Shown here: piece by piece, positions 18,001 to 25,856 of the stretch
How positions within the stretch are numbered: the stretch's first letter is position 1
Layout: each line of letters starts with the position of its first letter
DNA from: Shewanella marina JCM 15074
Lineage (GTDB): Bacteria > Pseudomonadota > Gammaproteobacteria > Enterobacterales > Shewanellaceae
NCBI RefSeq assembly: GCF_000614975.1
Contig: NZ_BALM01000027.1
Location: forward strand, 1 to 56,110
Reading direction: 5' to 3'
Length of the DNA stretch: 56,110 bases
Program-made: the position numbers and the translations under genes
Notes under the pieces: generated by a model
What the model was told of the DNA's origin: nothing
Seen by the model: only the letters and a program-made list of their open reading frames with translations
The model's database searches: none

Positions 18001-18452
18001 TCGGTTTTCTCAAACCGCATAGTTTCAGCAGTTGAGAAACTTTGATTTGGATAATATTCAATAAAACAGCCTTGAGTTGAACTACTCATGCTACCAAATT
18101 CGTCATGAATAAAATAAAAACCATAGTCATTATTCATCACGACATCCCATTTATCATCTAAAAATGGAAAAGTATCGTAATACGGTTTTAGGGCTTCAGG
18201 GCCACCATAAGGAAATGGGAATTTAGGATAATTATTTTGATGGAGCTCAAAACGATGCTGATTATAAATAATATAACGTTTGCCATTTTCAACAATAACG
18301 CCATCGTCAGCATTCGCTCGTTGCTGGATACTCGTTATAATATCAAACGTTTGTTCAGCAGCTTGCTGCATATTAATTTGAGCATAACCACTAACAGGTA
18401 AAATTGCACTCGCAATTAATAGGGTCAGTGGTTTAATTTTGCTAGGTAACAT
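15033..18452 (-). CDS. Secreted M66-type (StcE/TagA-like) zinc metallopeptidase
   Basis: Large exported protein of 1139 residues with a signal peptide ending at GYA (residues 1-24). The catalytic motif HELAHNYGLGH (residues 543-553) fits the extended zinc site HExxHxxGxxH of the M66 family, whose known members StcE and TagA cleave mucin-type glycoproteins. A fibronectin-III-like segment lies near residues 160-245 (ending ISFTTAPTQ). After the peptidase domain, a four-cysteine module occurs twice: each copy has CxF or CRF, then C, then a GAGFV...GQCVQ...SN..DW block (near 845 and 1102). These look like substrate- or surface-binding modules. It is preceded by a cyclic-di-GMP riboswitch and an RBS hairpin, so expression should follow lifestyle. 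The substrate is unknown. Confidence 0.88.
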   Translation of the reverse strand: MLPSKIKPLTLLIASAILPVSGYAQINMQQAAEQTFDIITSIQQRANADDGVIVENGKRYIIYNQHRFELHQNNYPKFPFPYGGPEALKPYYDTFPFLDDKWDVVMNNDYGFYFIHDEFGSMSSSTQGCFIEYYPNQSFSTAETMRFEKTECISAPVISELQLSGIYDVGASITWKGHQAGNQYHIQLTSASDARIQAFSATEPEFFLPELVADTEYQIQLQACNTTGCIDAPSISFTTAPTQMGFHDGIRQLNHLQGDFGAHLSLMQSHSLTAPFGNADIGAPDVVMKRDAMLLVTPQLSDINQLWLEAYQDGVLLGRLPMQSPAQQPKTDQYQVDGRPTVIFGHQVWSLPLPWDWMLPGLTLAFIDNHGRHAQLAQPIEFGGAPELVIQNIDMGMLTQPRGRNTMANNTAEHAADYFQKIPVSKMVIGQYAPAYFATVTMPNGKVYTERSDTDGGWHSGDMREAIGKALISTGINNANVGISTTAGSSQAYNRRFNHITAHTNVGVYTDAKTHATKTVVHGGSGGGGIVTLEDTTGNEWSHELAHNYGLGHYPSMASVHDMQSGWGWDNLFKRFIGSLDWRGEAREITLGGETSAPYLDTFRFVVDSQAGGEYRKLGLVSNFTYQHPMQVRRVQAWLNSGYNQDPSSASYYVKWDQALQAYIDAETDFPAAAQTGVPVTTLVGIYDPMRVNASQIYPVLYGNYGNTFNLPEGADYTPAAGELSLTQGWHQLQSLTAEQIAATSWKTIVDNGSYKRLCQFSFQTSAAENVNLVGSVDQQTNTCQVSDDMRWTIDGQRQVMQSQVGDYSLLYPYGRGEISYTPTPQIGEVRLCLLTDIDNSSHNGAGFVQDGQCVQIAGIKHSNNRDWAYTIWRNNIEQGQYIHHNVCRLEVIDSHGQSSSYDLAGQRLNSSESNKFHINLPQQTLANVSLNCEDGEGVHQLAQLTPSLATGLDKLPEAVIIGQQYGYQALTSSIDNGWFKHSAQMDLNNLSQRDRNNLATMKVGDVQLPICRFDLNINGTVQTVHGFVEQLATGDYRCSGGDDITVRQAGIDERIESPLNQFEWLSLWDPIHTGERVKAKGESEQLGSNRNLCSLINNGFYGAGFVNAAGQCVQVEHIKWSNGLDWVFSSRFGQYSYK

Positions 18453-18460
18453 ATTAAATT

Positions 18461-18487
18461 CCTTATTGAATCATATAATCAATAAGG
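18461..18487 (-). promoter_or_regulatory. Hairpin covering the peptidase ribosome binding site
   Basis: On the minus strand CCTTATTGA (18487-18479) is perfectly complementary to TCAATAAGG (18469-18461) with a nine-base loop. The second arm contains the AAGG of the ribosome site (AAGGAATTTAAT before ATG at 18452). It lies between the riboswitch aptamer and the start codon, so it is a good candidate for the expression platform acting on translation. How it switches is inferred. Confidence 0.65.
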
Positions 18488-18544
18488 CAAAAACGCGTAA
18501 ACGTAACCTGCGACTCATCCACTGCAACTCAGCTACAGTAAACG

Positions 18545-18652
18545 AGTGGTAAGATACCAATGGCATCCCCGCTATCATAGGTACAAAAGACCCTTAGACC
18601 GGTGGTTTTGCGTCCCAGCTTTTCAACTGGTTTGCCTTTTTCAATGTCACAG
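18545..18652 (-). promoter_or_regulatory. Cyclic-di-GMP-I (GEMM) riboswitch
   Basis: On the minus strand the aptamer reads GGCAAACC (from 18638), then CCAGTT-GAAA-AGCTGG, a six-pair stem with the conserved GAAA tetraloop. It continues with GGGACGCAAA, CCACCGGTCTAA and later ATAGCGGGGATGCC. These are the conserved blocks of the class I cyclic-di-GMP riboswitch in their usual order and spacing. It stands about 95 bases before the start of the M66 peptidase and has a promoter at the right distance upstream. Exact helix ends were set by eye. Confidence 0.93.
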
Positions 18653-18672
18653 TAATCATTTACTGCTGTTGC

Positions 18673-18701
18673 AATATATGTGTAACTAAATAATTACACA
18701 A
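18673..18701 (-). promoter_or_regulatory. Riboswitch/peptidase promoter with internal palindrome
   Basis: Minus strand TTGTGT (18701-18696), a 17-base spacer and TATATT (18678-18673) make a plausible sigma-70 promoter whose transcript would begin about 15 bases before the aptamer. The spacer is filled by a dyad: TGTGTAA (18679-18685 on plus) and TTACACA (18694-18700) separated by eight bases. A protein bound there would block the promoter. The dyad is too wide for a CRP site, and the cognate regulator is unknown. Confidence 0.55.
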
Positions 18702-18926
18702 GTTTTTATAATGTAACGCGCAACCTACTATCACCCTATTTATGACGATTTGCGTTACTTATTGATACACTAAAAATAGCGTTAAAACGCGGTCTGTTAG
18801 ACTTCTCAAGCATTAAAGTCGCTAATATTTTATTTGTATCAAGACCAACATTAAATTTGTATCACAATCTTGATCTTCCGCCATAAAAAGACTTAGATGA
18901 AATCAAAATGATAGCGAGGATAACCA

Positions 18927-19673
18927 ATGAAAAGTGTAATTTGTGATATTGATGGCGTGTTATTACACGATAATCGGCTTATTCCAGGGAGTGATCTATT
19001 TATCCATCGCTTACTTGAGCAAGGTAATCCATTGGTACTGCTAACCAATTACCCCGTACAAACTGGATTAGATCTACAAAATAGATTGGCATCAGCAGGG
19101 ATTAATGTTCCCGCATCATGCTTTTATACTTCAGCAATGGCCACTGCTGATTTTTTAAGGCATCAACACGGTACGAAAGCTTATGTCATTGGTGAAGGGG
19201 CATTAACGCATGAGCTGTATAACGCAGGTTTTACCATCACAGATATAAATCCAGACTTCGTCATTGTTGGTGAAACCCGCTCATATCATTGGGATATGAT
19301 CCATAAGGCCGCTCAATTTATTAATAATGGCGCCCGTTTTATTGCCACTAATCCAGATACTCATGGTCCCTCTTTTAGTCCTGCTTGTGGCGCATTATGC
19401 GCACCAATTGAACTGATCTGTGGTAAAAAACCTTTCTACGTGGGTAAACCTAGCGCTTGGATTATTCGATCAGCACTGAACAGTATCAATGCTCATTCTG
19501 ATAATACCGTTATTATTGGTGATAATATGAAGACAGACATATTGGCGGGTTTTCAAGCAGGTTTAGAAACCATTCTAGTCACCAGCGGTGTCAGTCAATT
19601 AACCGATATAGAAAAAGAGCCTTTTGAACCTAATCACGTCTTTAGCTGCGCAGGTGATATTGACGTCATATAA
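18927..19673 (+). CDS. nagD: NagD-type HAD-IIA nucleotide phosphatase
   Basis: HAD-superfamily class IIA phosphatase. E. coli NagD hydrolyses UMP and other ribonucleoside monophosphates. The 248 residues match E. coli NagD closely throughout. The nucleophile motif is CDIDGVLLHD (Asp7, Asp9), followed by VLLTNYPVQTG, the cap domain FYTSAMATADFLR and the Mg-binding GDNMKTDILAGFQAG. It ends in DIDVI like the E. coli protein. It lies away from nagBAC and upstream of asnB, so its name reflects homology, not a role in GlcNAc use. Confidence 0.95.
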   Translation: MKSVICDIDGVLLHDNRLIPGSDLFIHRLLEQGNPLVLLTNYPVQTGLDLQNRLASAGINVPASCFYTSAMATADFLRHQHGTKAYVIGEGALTHELYNAGFTITDINPDFVIVGETRSYHWDMIHKAAQFINNGARFIATNPDTHGPSFSPACGALCAPIELICGKKPFYVGKPSAWIIRSALNSINAHSDNTVIIGDNMKTDILAGFQAGLETILVTSGVSQLTDIEKEPFEPNHVFSCAGDIDVI

Positions 19674-20071
19674 ATACTCCCCCCAGAGTGAGCCACTTGC
19701 TCACTCACCTTTGGTTATACCCATTCTGCAACTGCTCTCATCTCACTTCAAAATAATGATTTCTACTATATGCATCAATAAAACTGTTATTTTTGACTAT
19801 TTTTATATACGGGTTCAATTAGTTAACTCTGATTATGGTTTCATTAATCCAGCCCTTAAAACTAAGATACAAATTAAAGATTAACCATTAAAATCACAAA
19901 TCACTTAAATAATATTCATTTTACAAGCTAAATACCAAAGAAATAATCAATAAAAATAGCGAAAATAGTGAGTTTTCATCAAAAATAAATTTGGCAAATA
20001 TATTTTTTACTGGCACAGTGAGTCCATCAGCGTACTAAGCGCTCACATTATTGTAGTTGGAGTGACCCCAC
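19674..20071 (+). other. nagD-asnB interval with one strong hairpin
   Basis: GAGTGAGC (19686-19693) and GCTCACTC (19699-19706) form an eight-pair stem 13 bases after nagD, but no T-run follows, so it may stabilise the 3' end or terminate weakly. The remaining AT-rich stretch should hold the asnB promoter. I saw no further gene or repeat. Confidence 0.4.
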
Positions 20072-21739
20072 ATGTGTTCAATTTTTGCCATTTTAGAATT
20101 ACAACAACAAGCACTGACTTTACGTCCTACCGCCTTAGAACTTTCAAAATTGATGCGCCATCGAGGCCCTGATTGGTCAGGTATATATTGCGCAGATAAT
20201 GCTATTTTGGCGCATGAACGCTTAGCAATTGTTGATATTGAACATGGCGCACAACCATTAGTTAGCGACGATGAGCAGATTATTTTAGCGGTAAACGGTG
20301 AAATCTATAACCATAAACAACTCAAAGCAGAGCTAGGTGATAAATATCAATACCAAACAAACTCTGACTGTGAAGTCATTCTGGCACTGTACCAAGAATA
20401 TGGTGTCGATTTTTTAGATAAGCTTAACGGCATTTTTGCCTTTGTACTCTACGATAAAAGCAAAGATTTTTACCTAATTGGCCGTGATCATATGGGCATT
20501 ATCCCGCTCTATACTGGTCGTGACAGCCAAGGCCAGCTATATGTTGCCTCAGAAATGAAAGCACTGATGCCAGTTTGCAAAACTGTTAGCGTATTTGAGC
20601 CTGGACAATATCAAACCAGTGATTCACCAACGCCCGTTAAATATTATCAACGTGACTGGCATGACTTTGCTGCAGTACAAGATAACCCAGCAAGTGTCGA
20701 TGAACTTCGCCAAGCACTTGAAGCTGCCGTTAAACGTCAATTAATGTCAGATGTACCTTACGGCGTATTATTGTCTGGTGGTTTAGATTCATCCGTTATT
20801 TCAGCCATCACTCAGACATACGCAAAAATGCGTATTGAAGATGACAGCCAGAGTGAAGCTTGGTGGCCACAACTGCACTCATTTGCAGTTGGCCTTGAGG
20901 GCGCGCCCGATCTAATTGCTGCTAAAAAGGTCGCTGATAGTATTGGTACGATTCACCATGAAATCAACTTTACCTTCCAAGAGGGATTAGATGCCATAAA
21001 AGATGTGATTTATCATCTTGAAACATACGATGTCACTACAATTAGAGCGGCAACACCTATGTATTTAATGGCGAGAAAAATTAAAGCAATGGGAATTAAA
21101 ATGGTGTTATCAGGTGAAGGTGCTGATGAACTATTCGGTGGCTATCTGTACTTCCATAAAGCACCAAATGCTCAAGCGTTCCATGAAGAGTTGGTCAGAA
21201 AATTAGATAAACTGTACTTATTTGATTGCCTAAGAGCCAACAAAGCGATGGCGGCTTGGGGCCTAGAGGCACGTGTACCTTTCCTTGATAAAGAGTTTAT
21301 GGATGTTGCAATGCGGATTAATCCTGAAGCTAAAATGTCTAAAGATGGTCGCATTGAAAAGCATATATTACGTCAAGCATTTGAGCATAAGTTACCGCAA
21401 GAAATTGTATGGCGCCAAAAAGAGCAGTTTAGTGATGGTGTTGGCTATTCTTGGATTGATGGCTTAAAAGATCAAGCTGAGCAACAAGTGAGTGATAAAG
21501 ATATGGCACAAGCAAGTTATCGCTTTAGCTACAATACACCAACAACTAAAGAGGCCTACTTCTACCGTACGATTTTTGATGGATTGTTCCCACTTGAAAG
21601 CGCAGCACAAACCGTACCAGGCGGCAAGTCTGTAGCATGTTCAACCCCAGAAGCTTTAGCTTGGGACGAAAGCCTGCAAGCTTGTATTGACCCTTCTGGC
21701 CGTGCAGTACAAAACGTCCACGCAGATAGTTACCATTAA
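20072..21739 (+). CDS. asnB: Asparagine synthase B (glutamine-hydrolysing)
   Basis: Makes asparagine from aspartate, ATP and glutamine. The 555-residue length matches E. coli AsnB. The glutaminase domain begins MCSIF with the nucleophile Cys2 and has RLAIVD and VNGEIYNH. The synthetase domain has an intact PP-loop SGGLDSS (about residues 235-241) and SGEGADELFGGY. GGAGTGA precedes the ATG. A terminator at 21766 ends the gene. It serves as the reference for the divergent AsnB-like protein at 34503. Confidence 0.97.
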   Translation: MCSIFAILELQQQALTLRPTALELSKLMRHRGPDWSGIYCADNAILAHERLAIVDIEHGAQPLVSDDEQIILAVNGEIYNHKQLKAELGDKYQYQTNSDCEVILALYQEYGVDFLDKLNGIFAFVLYDKSKDFYLIGRDHMGIIPLYTGRDSQGQLYVASEMKALMPVCKTVSVFEPGQYQTSDSPTPVKYYQRDWHDFAAVQDNPASVDELRQALEAAVKRQLMSDVPYGVLLSGGLDSSVISAITQTYAKMRIEDDSQSEAWWPQLHSFAVGLEGAPDLIAAKKVADSIGTIHHEINFTFQEGLDAIKDVIYHLETYDVTTIRAATPMYLMARKIKAMGIKMVLSGEGADELFGGYLYFHKAPNAQAFHEELVRKLDKLYLFDCLRANKAMAAWGLEARVPFLDKEFMDVAMRINPEAKMSKDGRIEKHILRQAFEHKLPQEIVWRQKEQFSDGVGYSWIDGLKDQAEQQVSDKDMAQASYRFSYNTPTTKEAYFYRTIFDGLFPLESAAQTVPGGKSVACSTPEALAWDESLQACIDPSGRAVQNVHADSYH

Positions 21740-21765
21740 TTAATCGTTACAAAAATCTCATTATT

Positions 21766-21794
21766 AAAGGATAGCAATCAGCTATCCTTTTTTT
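21766..21794 (+). terminator. Rho-independent terminator of asnB
   Basis: AAAGGATAGC (21766-21775) and GCTATCCTTT (21781-21790) form a ten-pair stem with a five-base loop followed by a run of T residues. Confidence 0.92.
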
Positions 21795-21821
21795 ATGTTC
21801 AAGCATAAGAAGGAAACCGAG

Positions 21822-22892
21822 ATGCGGCAATTTATCGGAATATTATTGATAAGCTTATTGATTGGTATTAATCAAGCTCAAGCCATTACCTTAATTAGTG
21901 ATAAATTTGAGTCACCTTGGGGCATGGCATTTATTGACAATAATAATTTACTGATCAGCGAAAAGCACGGAAGTATAAAACAGCTCAACATCAACACCGG
22001 TAAGGTAATTATGTTAACCCAATTGCCTAAAGTGCTCGGCGCAGGCCAAGGGGGGTTAATGGATATCCAACTCGCCCCAGATTTTGAACAATCACAACAG
22101 ATATACGTGACTTATGTCACAAGTCATCCCCAGACAAAACAACCCGCAACGACGTTAGCGAAATTGCAATACACGGCCAATAATGGCAAGCAAAAACCTA
22201 GCTTAACACAACTAACCCCCTTGTATTACAGCTTAGCTGATAGCGATAAAAGTCATCATTTTGGCAGCCGTCTTGCCTTTGATAAGCAACATATCTATAT
22301 GACGGTTGGCGATCGAGGTCACCGAACAAGTGCTCAGGATTTAAATCAAGATTCAGGTAAAATACTAAGATTAAACTTTGATGGCTCAGCGGCTCAAAAT
22401 AATCCTTTTTTCGGTGAAACGAATAAACGCGCAGCGGTATACAGCTATGGCCATCGTAATCAGCAAGGCATCAGTTTTGATAAAGCTGGACAACTATGGA
22501 CCATAGAACATGGCCCCAGAGGAGGTGATGAACTCAACCTCGTTCATAAAGGAGTAAATTATGGTTGGCCAGTGATCTCATATGGACGTGAATACATGAG
22601 TCGTTTGCCTGTTGGTACAAGCCATCAAGCAGGTATGGAGCAACCTGTACATTATTATGTTCCATCAATTGCACCGAGTGATTTATTAATTAGTCAGCAA
22701 AATCAATTCTATATCAGTGCATTAAGCGGTAAGCAAATTAATAAATTAACGCTTGATGATAATAATCAAGTTATTAATGAACAAGTGCTGGCTAAATCAT
22801 TAAATCAGCGAATACGTAGCTTAGCTGAAGATCCGGATGGAAATATCTATTTTGTGACAGATAGTGGTAATTTATATAAATTGACAGATTAA
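21822..22892 (+). CDS. PQQ-type soluble aldose sugar dehydrogenase (YliI-like)
   Basis: Periplasmic six-bladed beta-propeller of the glucose/sorbosone dehydrogenase family. The E. coli relative YliI oxidises aldoses with PQQ. The start is set at 21822, after AAGGAAACCGAG. The frame extends to 21795, but that part lies in the asnB terminator. Of about 356 residues, the first 20 form a signal peptide ending QAQA. Family motifs include SPWGMAFI, GQGGLMDIQLAPDF, HHFGSRLAFD, YSYGHRNQQGI and EHGPRGGDELN. PQQ must come from the host or the environment. Its substrate is not known. Confidence 0.9.
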   Translation: MRQFIGILLISLLIGINQAQAITLISDKFESPWGMAFIDNNNLLISEKHGSIKQLNINTGKVIMLTQLPKVLGAGQGGLMDIQLAPDFEQSQQIYVTYVTSHPQTKQPATTLAKLQYTANNGKQKPSLTQLTPLYYSLADSDKSHHFGSRLAFDKQHIYMTVGDRGHRTSAQDLNQDSGKILRLNFDGSAAQNNPFFGETNKRAAVYSYGHRNQQGISFDKAGQLWTIEHGPRGGDELNLVHKGVNYGWPVISYGREYMSRLPVGTSHQAGMEQPVHYYVPSIAPSDLLISQQNQFYISALSGKQINKLTLDDNNQVINEQVLAKSLNQRIRSLAEDPDGNIYFVTDSGNLYKLTD

Positions 22893-22894
22893 CG

Positions 22895-22928
22895 ATTAGG
22901 GCTCAATTATAATTAAATGAGCCCTAAT
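22895..22928. terminator. Convergent-gene hairpin after the sugar dehydrogenase
   Basis: ATTAGGGCTCA (22895-22905) pairs perfectly with TGAGCCCTAAT (22918-22928) around an AT-rich loop. T-runs on either side are short, so termination efficiency is uncertain. It sits between convergent genes. Confidence 0.65.
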
Positions 22929-22944
22929 TTAATTATAGCAACTT

Positions 22945-23700
22945 TTAAAGGTGGTATTTCACCATAAATGAGAATGTATTTTGGTCTATACCATCAACAC
23001 CATATTTATTACGCCAGTAATCATATTCTACACCGACATATAAATGATTTTTCTGCGCCTGACCGAACATCACAGCACCTAAATCGTATTTTAATTGTGG
23101 ATTAAAATGGAAGTTTTCTTTAAAGTTTGCTTCATCAGCAGAGAATACCCAGTCAATATAACCATCAAATACAATACTTGAATTACCTACTGGAAAATCC
23201 ATTCTAAATGATGGCGAAACTTGCCAGCCATCACTGCTATTTAAATCATCATCAATCGCCATACGGCGGAACACGTTTACATTAAAATAACTGAATAACG
23301 GCACATCAAAATCAACACCTAAACCATATAGGAAGCTTTCTACAGGGCCCTCGCCCTCTTCAAGGCTTAACGCTAATGAAAGATCTTTTACAGGGCCAAA
23401 GCCTACTGATTGGCCTAGAATCTTACCCGCACTAAAACGAGTAGTGATCTCACCATAAGTCGTCTCATCGGTACCATAGTTATTACCGTTGAAATAAGTC
23501 ACATCTTGGAAGGCAAACCAGTCGCCGTATTTCCAGCCACCAGCGGTTTCGAAAGTAATCGTTGTTTGCTTATCCGACGCTGCTAGATCATAGTCTTCAC
23601 CATATAATGCGCTGACACTGACATCCCACCATTGAATAATATCACCAGCCATTGCTGGCGGTGTTGCGAGTAATGCTAAAGCAATCAATTGTTTTTTCAT
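22945..23700 (-). CDS. Tsx-like nucleoside-specific outer-membrane channel
   Basis: Outer-membrane beta-barrel of the Tsx family, which passes nucleosides. The start at 23700 (MKKQLIALALLATPPAMAGD) follows AAGGAC and gives a signal peptide. The open frame to 23730 adds ten residues that do not fit. The 251-residue product opens with DIIQWWDVSVSALYG, the Tsx N-terminal strand, and has alternating aromatic/polar strands ending FMVKYHL. The family includes members of unknown specificity, so nucleoside transport is inferred. It is monocistronic. Confidence 0.87.
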   Translation of the reverse strand: MKKQLIALALLATPPAMAGDIIQWWDVSVSALYGEDYDLAASDKQTTITFETAGGWKYGDWFAFQDVTYFNGNNYGTDETTYGEITTRFSAGKILGQSVGFGPVKDLSLALSLEEGEGPVESFLYGLGVDFDVPLFSYFNVNVFRRMAIDDDLNSSDGWQVSPSFRMDFPVGNSSIVFDGYIDWVFSADEANFKENFHFNPQLKYDLGAVMFGQAQKNHLYVGVEYDYWRNKYGVDGIDQNTFSFMVKYHL

Positions 23701-23942
23701 GAAACATGTCCTTGTTATTGGTATAAACAATTTTAATTCTAGTGACGTATTTATTTAAAAAATGATACCACCGTCAAATAAATGATAAATATAACTGTAT
23801 TCAAATAATATTAACCGACTGTAAAGTTTATACTTTTAAATAAGTACAACCTATTTAAATACACAAACAATCGATTTAATTATCACAATGATAGAATATT
23901 AATTAACGCTCTATCATTGTAATAATTTAATATTAACTATGG

Positions 23943-24116
23943 TTATATTTTATTTTGTTTTTCAGCATATATAATATTACTGATAGATATAAATGCTAAC
24001 ACAGGCAATAATATTGTTGTTAATATAATGGGCGCACTTAATATTGCTGCGGCTATGATAGCGGCTCCCCACAAAATCGAATTTGAAATCACTAGTTTTT
24101 TACATTGCCCCGTCAT
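23943..24116 (-). CDS. Small 57-residue membrane protein
   Basis: Short gene in the 569-base interval between the tsx-like and DUF445 genes. The ATG at 24116 follows GGGAGTAAGGC, a very good ribosome site, and the frame runs to TAA at 23943. The product begins MTGQCKKLVISNSILWGAAI and has two hydrophobic segments (about residues 14-27 and 29-50) with a short KQNK tail. I recall similar short uncharacterised proteins in Shewanella but cannot name a family. The rest of the interval (23701-23942) is AT-rich with no other gene seen. Confidence 0.7.
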   Translation of the reverse strand: MTGQCKKLVISNSILWGAAIIAAAILSAPIILTTILLPVLAFISISNIIYAEKQNKI

Positions 24117-24183
24117 GCCTTACTCCCTATTTTCATTTTGAACGTGAACAGCAACGACAAGGCAATTAACCTAATACTGATAT

Positions 24184-24210
24184 AAAAAAGGATAGCTAAT
24201 CACTATCCTT
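24184..24210 (-). terminator. Rho-independent terminator of the DUF445 gene
   Basis: On the minus strand GGATAG (24208-24203) and CTATCC (24195-24190) form a stem followed by six T residues. It lies 60 bases after the stop of the gene at 24270. Confidence 0.8.
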
Positions 24211-24269
24211 TAATACAATATAATCATGTAACAGACTATCAAATTGATACTTTTTTAAGCAACTTTTAA

Positions 24270-24971
24270 TTAAATAAAAGCGGCGACTAAACCAATCAAG
24301 CCACCAAACACGCCCCCCCAGACAACTAACCACCCCAAGTGCTGTTTAATCATCTGCTGTACTATCTCTTTAACCATTTGCGGTGTTAACTCATTTAGGC
24401 GCTGCTCAACAATAGCATCGATTCGGGCACTTAAACCACTGACTAGATCGGGTGCTGCTAACTGTTTTTTAATTAAACTTTGAAAGTCTTCGCTATCTGC
24501 GATTTCAATTAAAGATGCTTTCATTTTCGCTTCAAATGGTTGTTTTAATGGTGCAATCGCTTCGCTACCACCAAACATCGACAACATACTGCCAAATGAA
24601 GACTGCTCTACAGTCGTCACCAATGCATTAAATGCAGGGGTTAAATCGACTTGCTCAATAACAGGTTTAAGTTCGATGACATGATCAGACTGAGATTGAT
24701 TTGCCATAAATCGTTCAATATTTTCAGGATTAAAAAACTGCTGCATCATCATGCTATGAATAGCTGCTTTAAATTCCTCAAACCGACTTGGAATAACGCC
24801 GGAGCCATAAAAGCCAGGTACTTTTTCAAACAACATATGAATAGCTATCCAGTTAGTCAGTGCACCCGATAATGCAAATAACCCTACACTGAGTAAAATC
24901 TCTGAATTAATCCCATAGCCAACTGCCACTAAAATGGCTGCAATACCATTCGTCACTAAACTTTTATTCAC
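24270..24971 (-). CDS. DUF445 family membrane protein
   Basis: Uncharacterised protein of 233 residues. Two hydrophobic helices lie at the N-terminus (about residues 8-45) and one at the C-terminus (about 213-233), around a long soluble helical domain. The segment LSGALTNWIAIHMLFEKVPGFYGSGVIPSRFEEFK is the DUF445 signature (about residues 34-68). Related proteins are often described as YheB-like membrane proteins of unknown role. It appears monocistronic. Confidence 0.85.
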   Translation of the reverse strand: MNKSLVTNGIAAILVAVGYGINSEILLSVGLFALSGALTNWIAIHMLFEKVPGFYGSGVIPSRFEEFKAAIHSMMMQQFFNPENIERFMANQSQSDHVIELKPVIEQVDLTPAFNALVTTVEQSSFGSMLSMFGGSEAIAPLKQPFEAKMKASLIEIADSEDFQSLIKKQLAAPDLVSGLSARIDAIVEQRLNELTPQMVKEIVQQMIKQHLGWLVVWGGVFGGLIGLVAAFI

Positions 24972-25115
24972 CGCGTTAACCTAAGTTTGAATTAAAAACG
25001 GCGTAGTTTAACAAGAGCAACTAAGCTCAACAAGTTAAGTGCCTTATAAGACCTTAATTGCTTGCTAATATGAATTTGGTTACCATGCCTTCAAGCAATT
25101 TTTTAAGGAATTTTT

Positions 25116-25478
25116 ATGAAATTTATTCGCTGGATTTTGGCTCGTCTTATTCTTTTTTTCAATTTTGCTTTTCCTGCATCACGTAAAAAGCATAACGCGG
25201 CAGTACAACAACAACTCGATCTACAGACTCAAGCACTTAAGCTGTACCAATACCCAGCCTGTCCATTTTGCGTCAAAGTACGCCGAGGTATACGTCGTTT
25301 AGGACTTAATATTGAGTTGGTTGATGCTAAACAGGAGCAGAACAAACAGATATTGGCGAGCCAAGGTGGCAAAATTAAAGTGCCCTGTTTACGTATTGAG
25401 CAAGATAACAAGGTTACTTGGCTGTATGAATCAAACGATATTTTAGCTTATTTGCAAGATAACTATGGTCAGCAATAA
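25116..25478 (+). CDS. Membrane-linked glutaredoxin-like protein
   Basis: 120-residue protein with a basic/hydrophobic N-terminal helix (about residues 1-20), which should anchor it in the inner membrane, then a thioredoxin-fold domain. The active-site motif is CPFC at residues 49-52 in YQYPACPFCVKVRRG, and the cis-proline region is KVPCLRI. AAGGAATTTTT precedes the ATG. It may reduce glutathione mixed disulfides on the cytosolic face. The GST N-terminal-like ending (ESNDILAYLQ) fits the glutaredoxin/GST fold. The partner is unknown. Confidence 0.85.
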   Translation: MKFIRWILARLILFFNFAFPASRKKHNAAVQQQLDLQTQALKLYQYPACPFCVKVRRGIRRLGLNIELVDAKQEQNKQILASQGGKIKVPCLRIEQDNKVTWLYESNDILAYLQDNYGQQ

Positions 25479-25628
25479 TTCAATGCTTAAGATTTATGTA
25501 CGCAATACTGGCTCATAAAGCGCTTTTAAGGTAGGATCCGCCTCCCATTCGCGGCATCTAGATTGAAGCAGTTTGTTTTTCTGCCAGAACCGCTATAATT
25601 AGACAAAATTTAGCAAGTAGACATTACT

Positions 25629-25811
25629 ATGAACCGTAAGCAAAAGATGATTAAAAAAACCGCCAAGCGCGCGAAAGCAAGATTTAACAAGGTTGAAAAT
25701 CCTGGCACAGCGGCAGCTAAAGAACGTTATATCTCTAAAGCTGAGCGTGCACGCTTGGCTGAACTAGAAAAAGCTGAAGCAACGACTGAAGTTGTCACTG
25801 AGCAAGAGTAA
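25629..25811 (+). CDS. DUF2986 small basic protein
   Basis: 60-residue, highly charged protein beginning MNRKQKMIKKTAKRAKARFN with the later motif ERYISKAERARLAELE and an acidic tail. This matches my memory of DUF2986, a short family of marine gammaproteobacteria with no known role. The basic N-terminus suggests RNA or ribosome binding, but nothing proves it. It ends at the bidirectional terminator at 25821. Confidence 0.7.
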   Translation: MNRKQKMIKKTAKRAKARFNKVENPGTAAAKERYISKAERARLAELEKAEATTEVVTEQE

Positions 25812-25820
25812 TTCCTTACA

Positions 25821-25855
25821 TAAAAAAACGGACATCATTTGATGTCCGTTTTTTA
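25821..25855. terminator. Bidirectional terminator between the DUF2986 and MATE genes
   Basis: ACGGACATCA (25828-25837) and TGATGTCCGT (25840-25849) form a ten-pair stem with a run of A residues before and six T residues after. Confidence 0.93.
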
Positions 25856-25856
25856 T

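Noticed and set aside
19624..19884. 86-residue frame overlapping the 3' end of nagD
   Set aside because: Begins inside nagD, lacks a ribosome site and reads through the hairpin at 19686.
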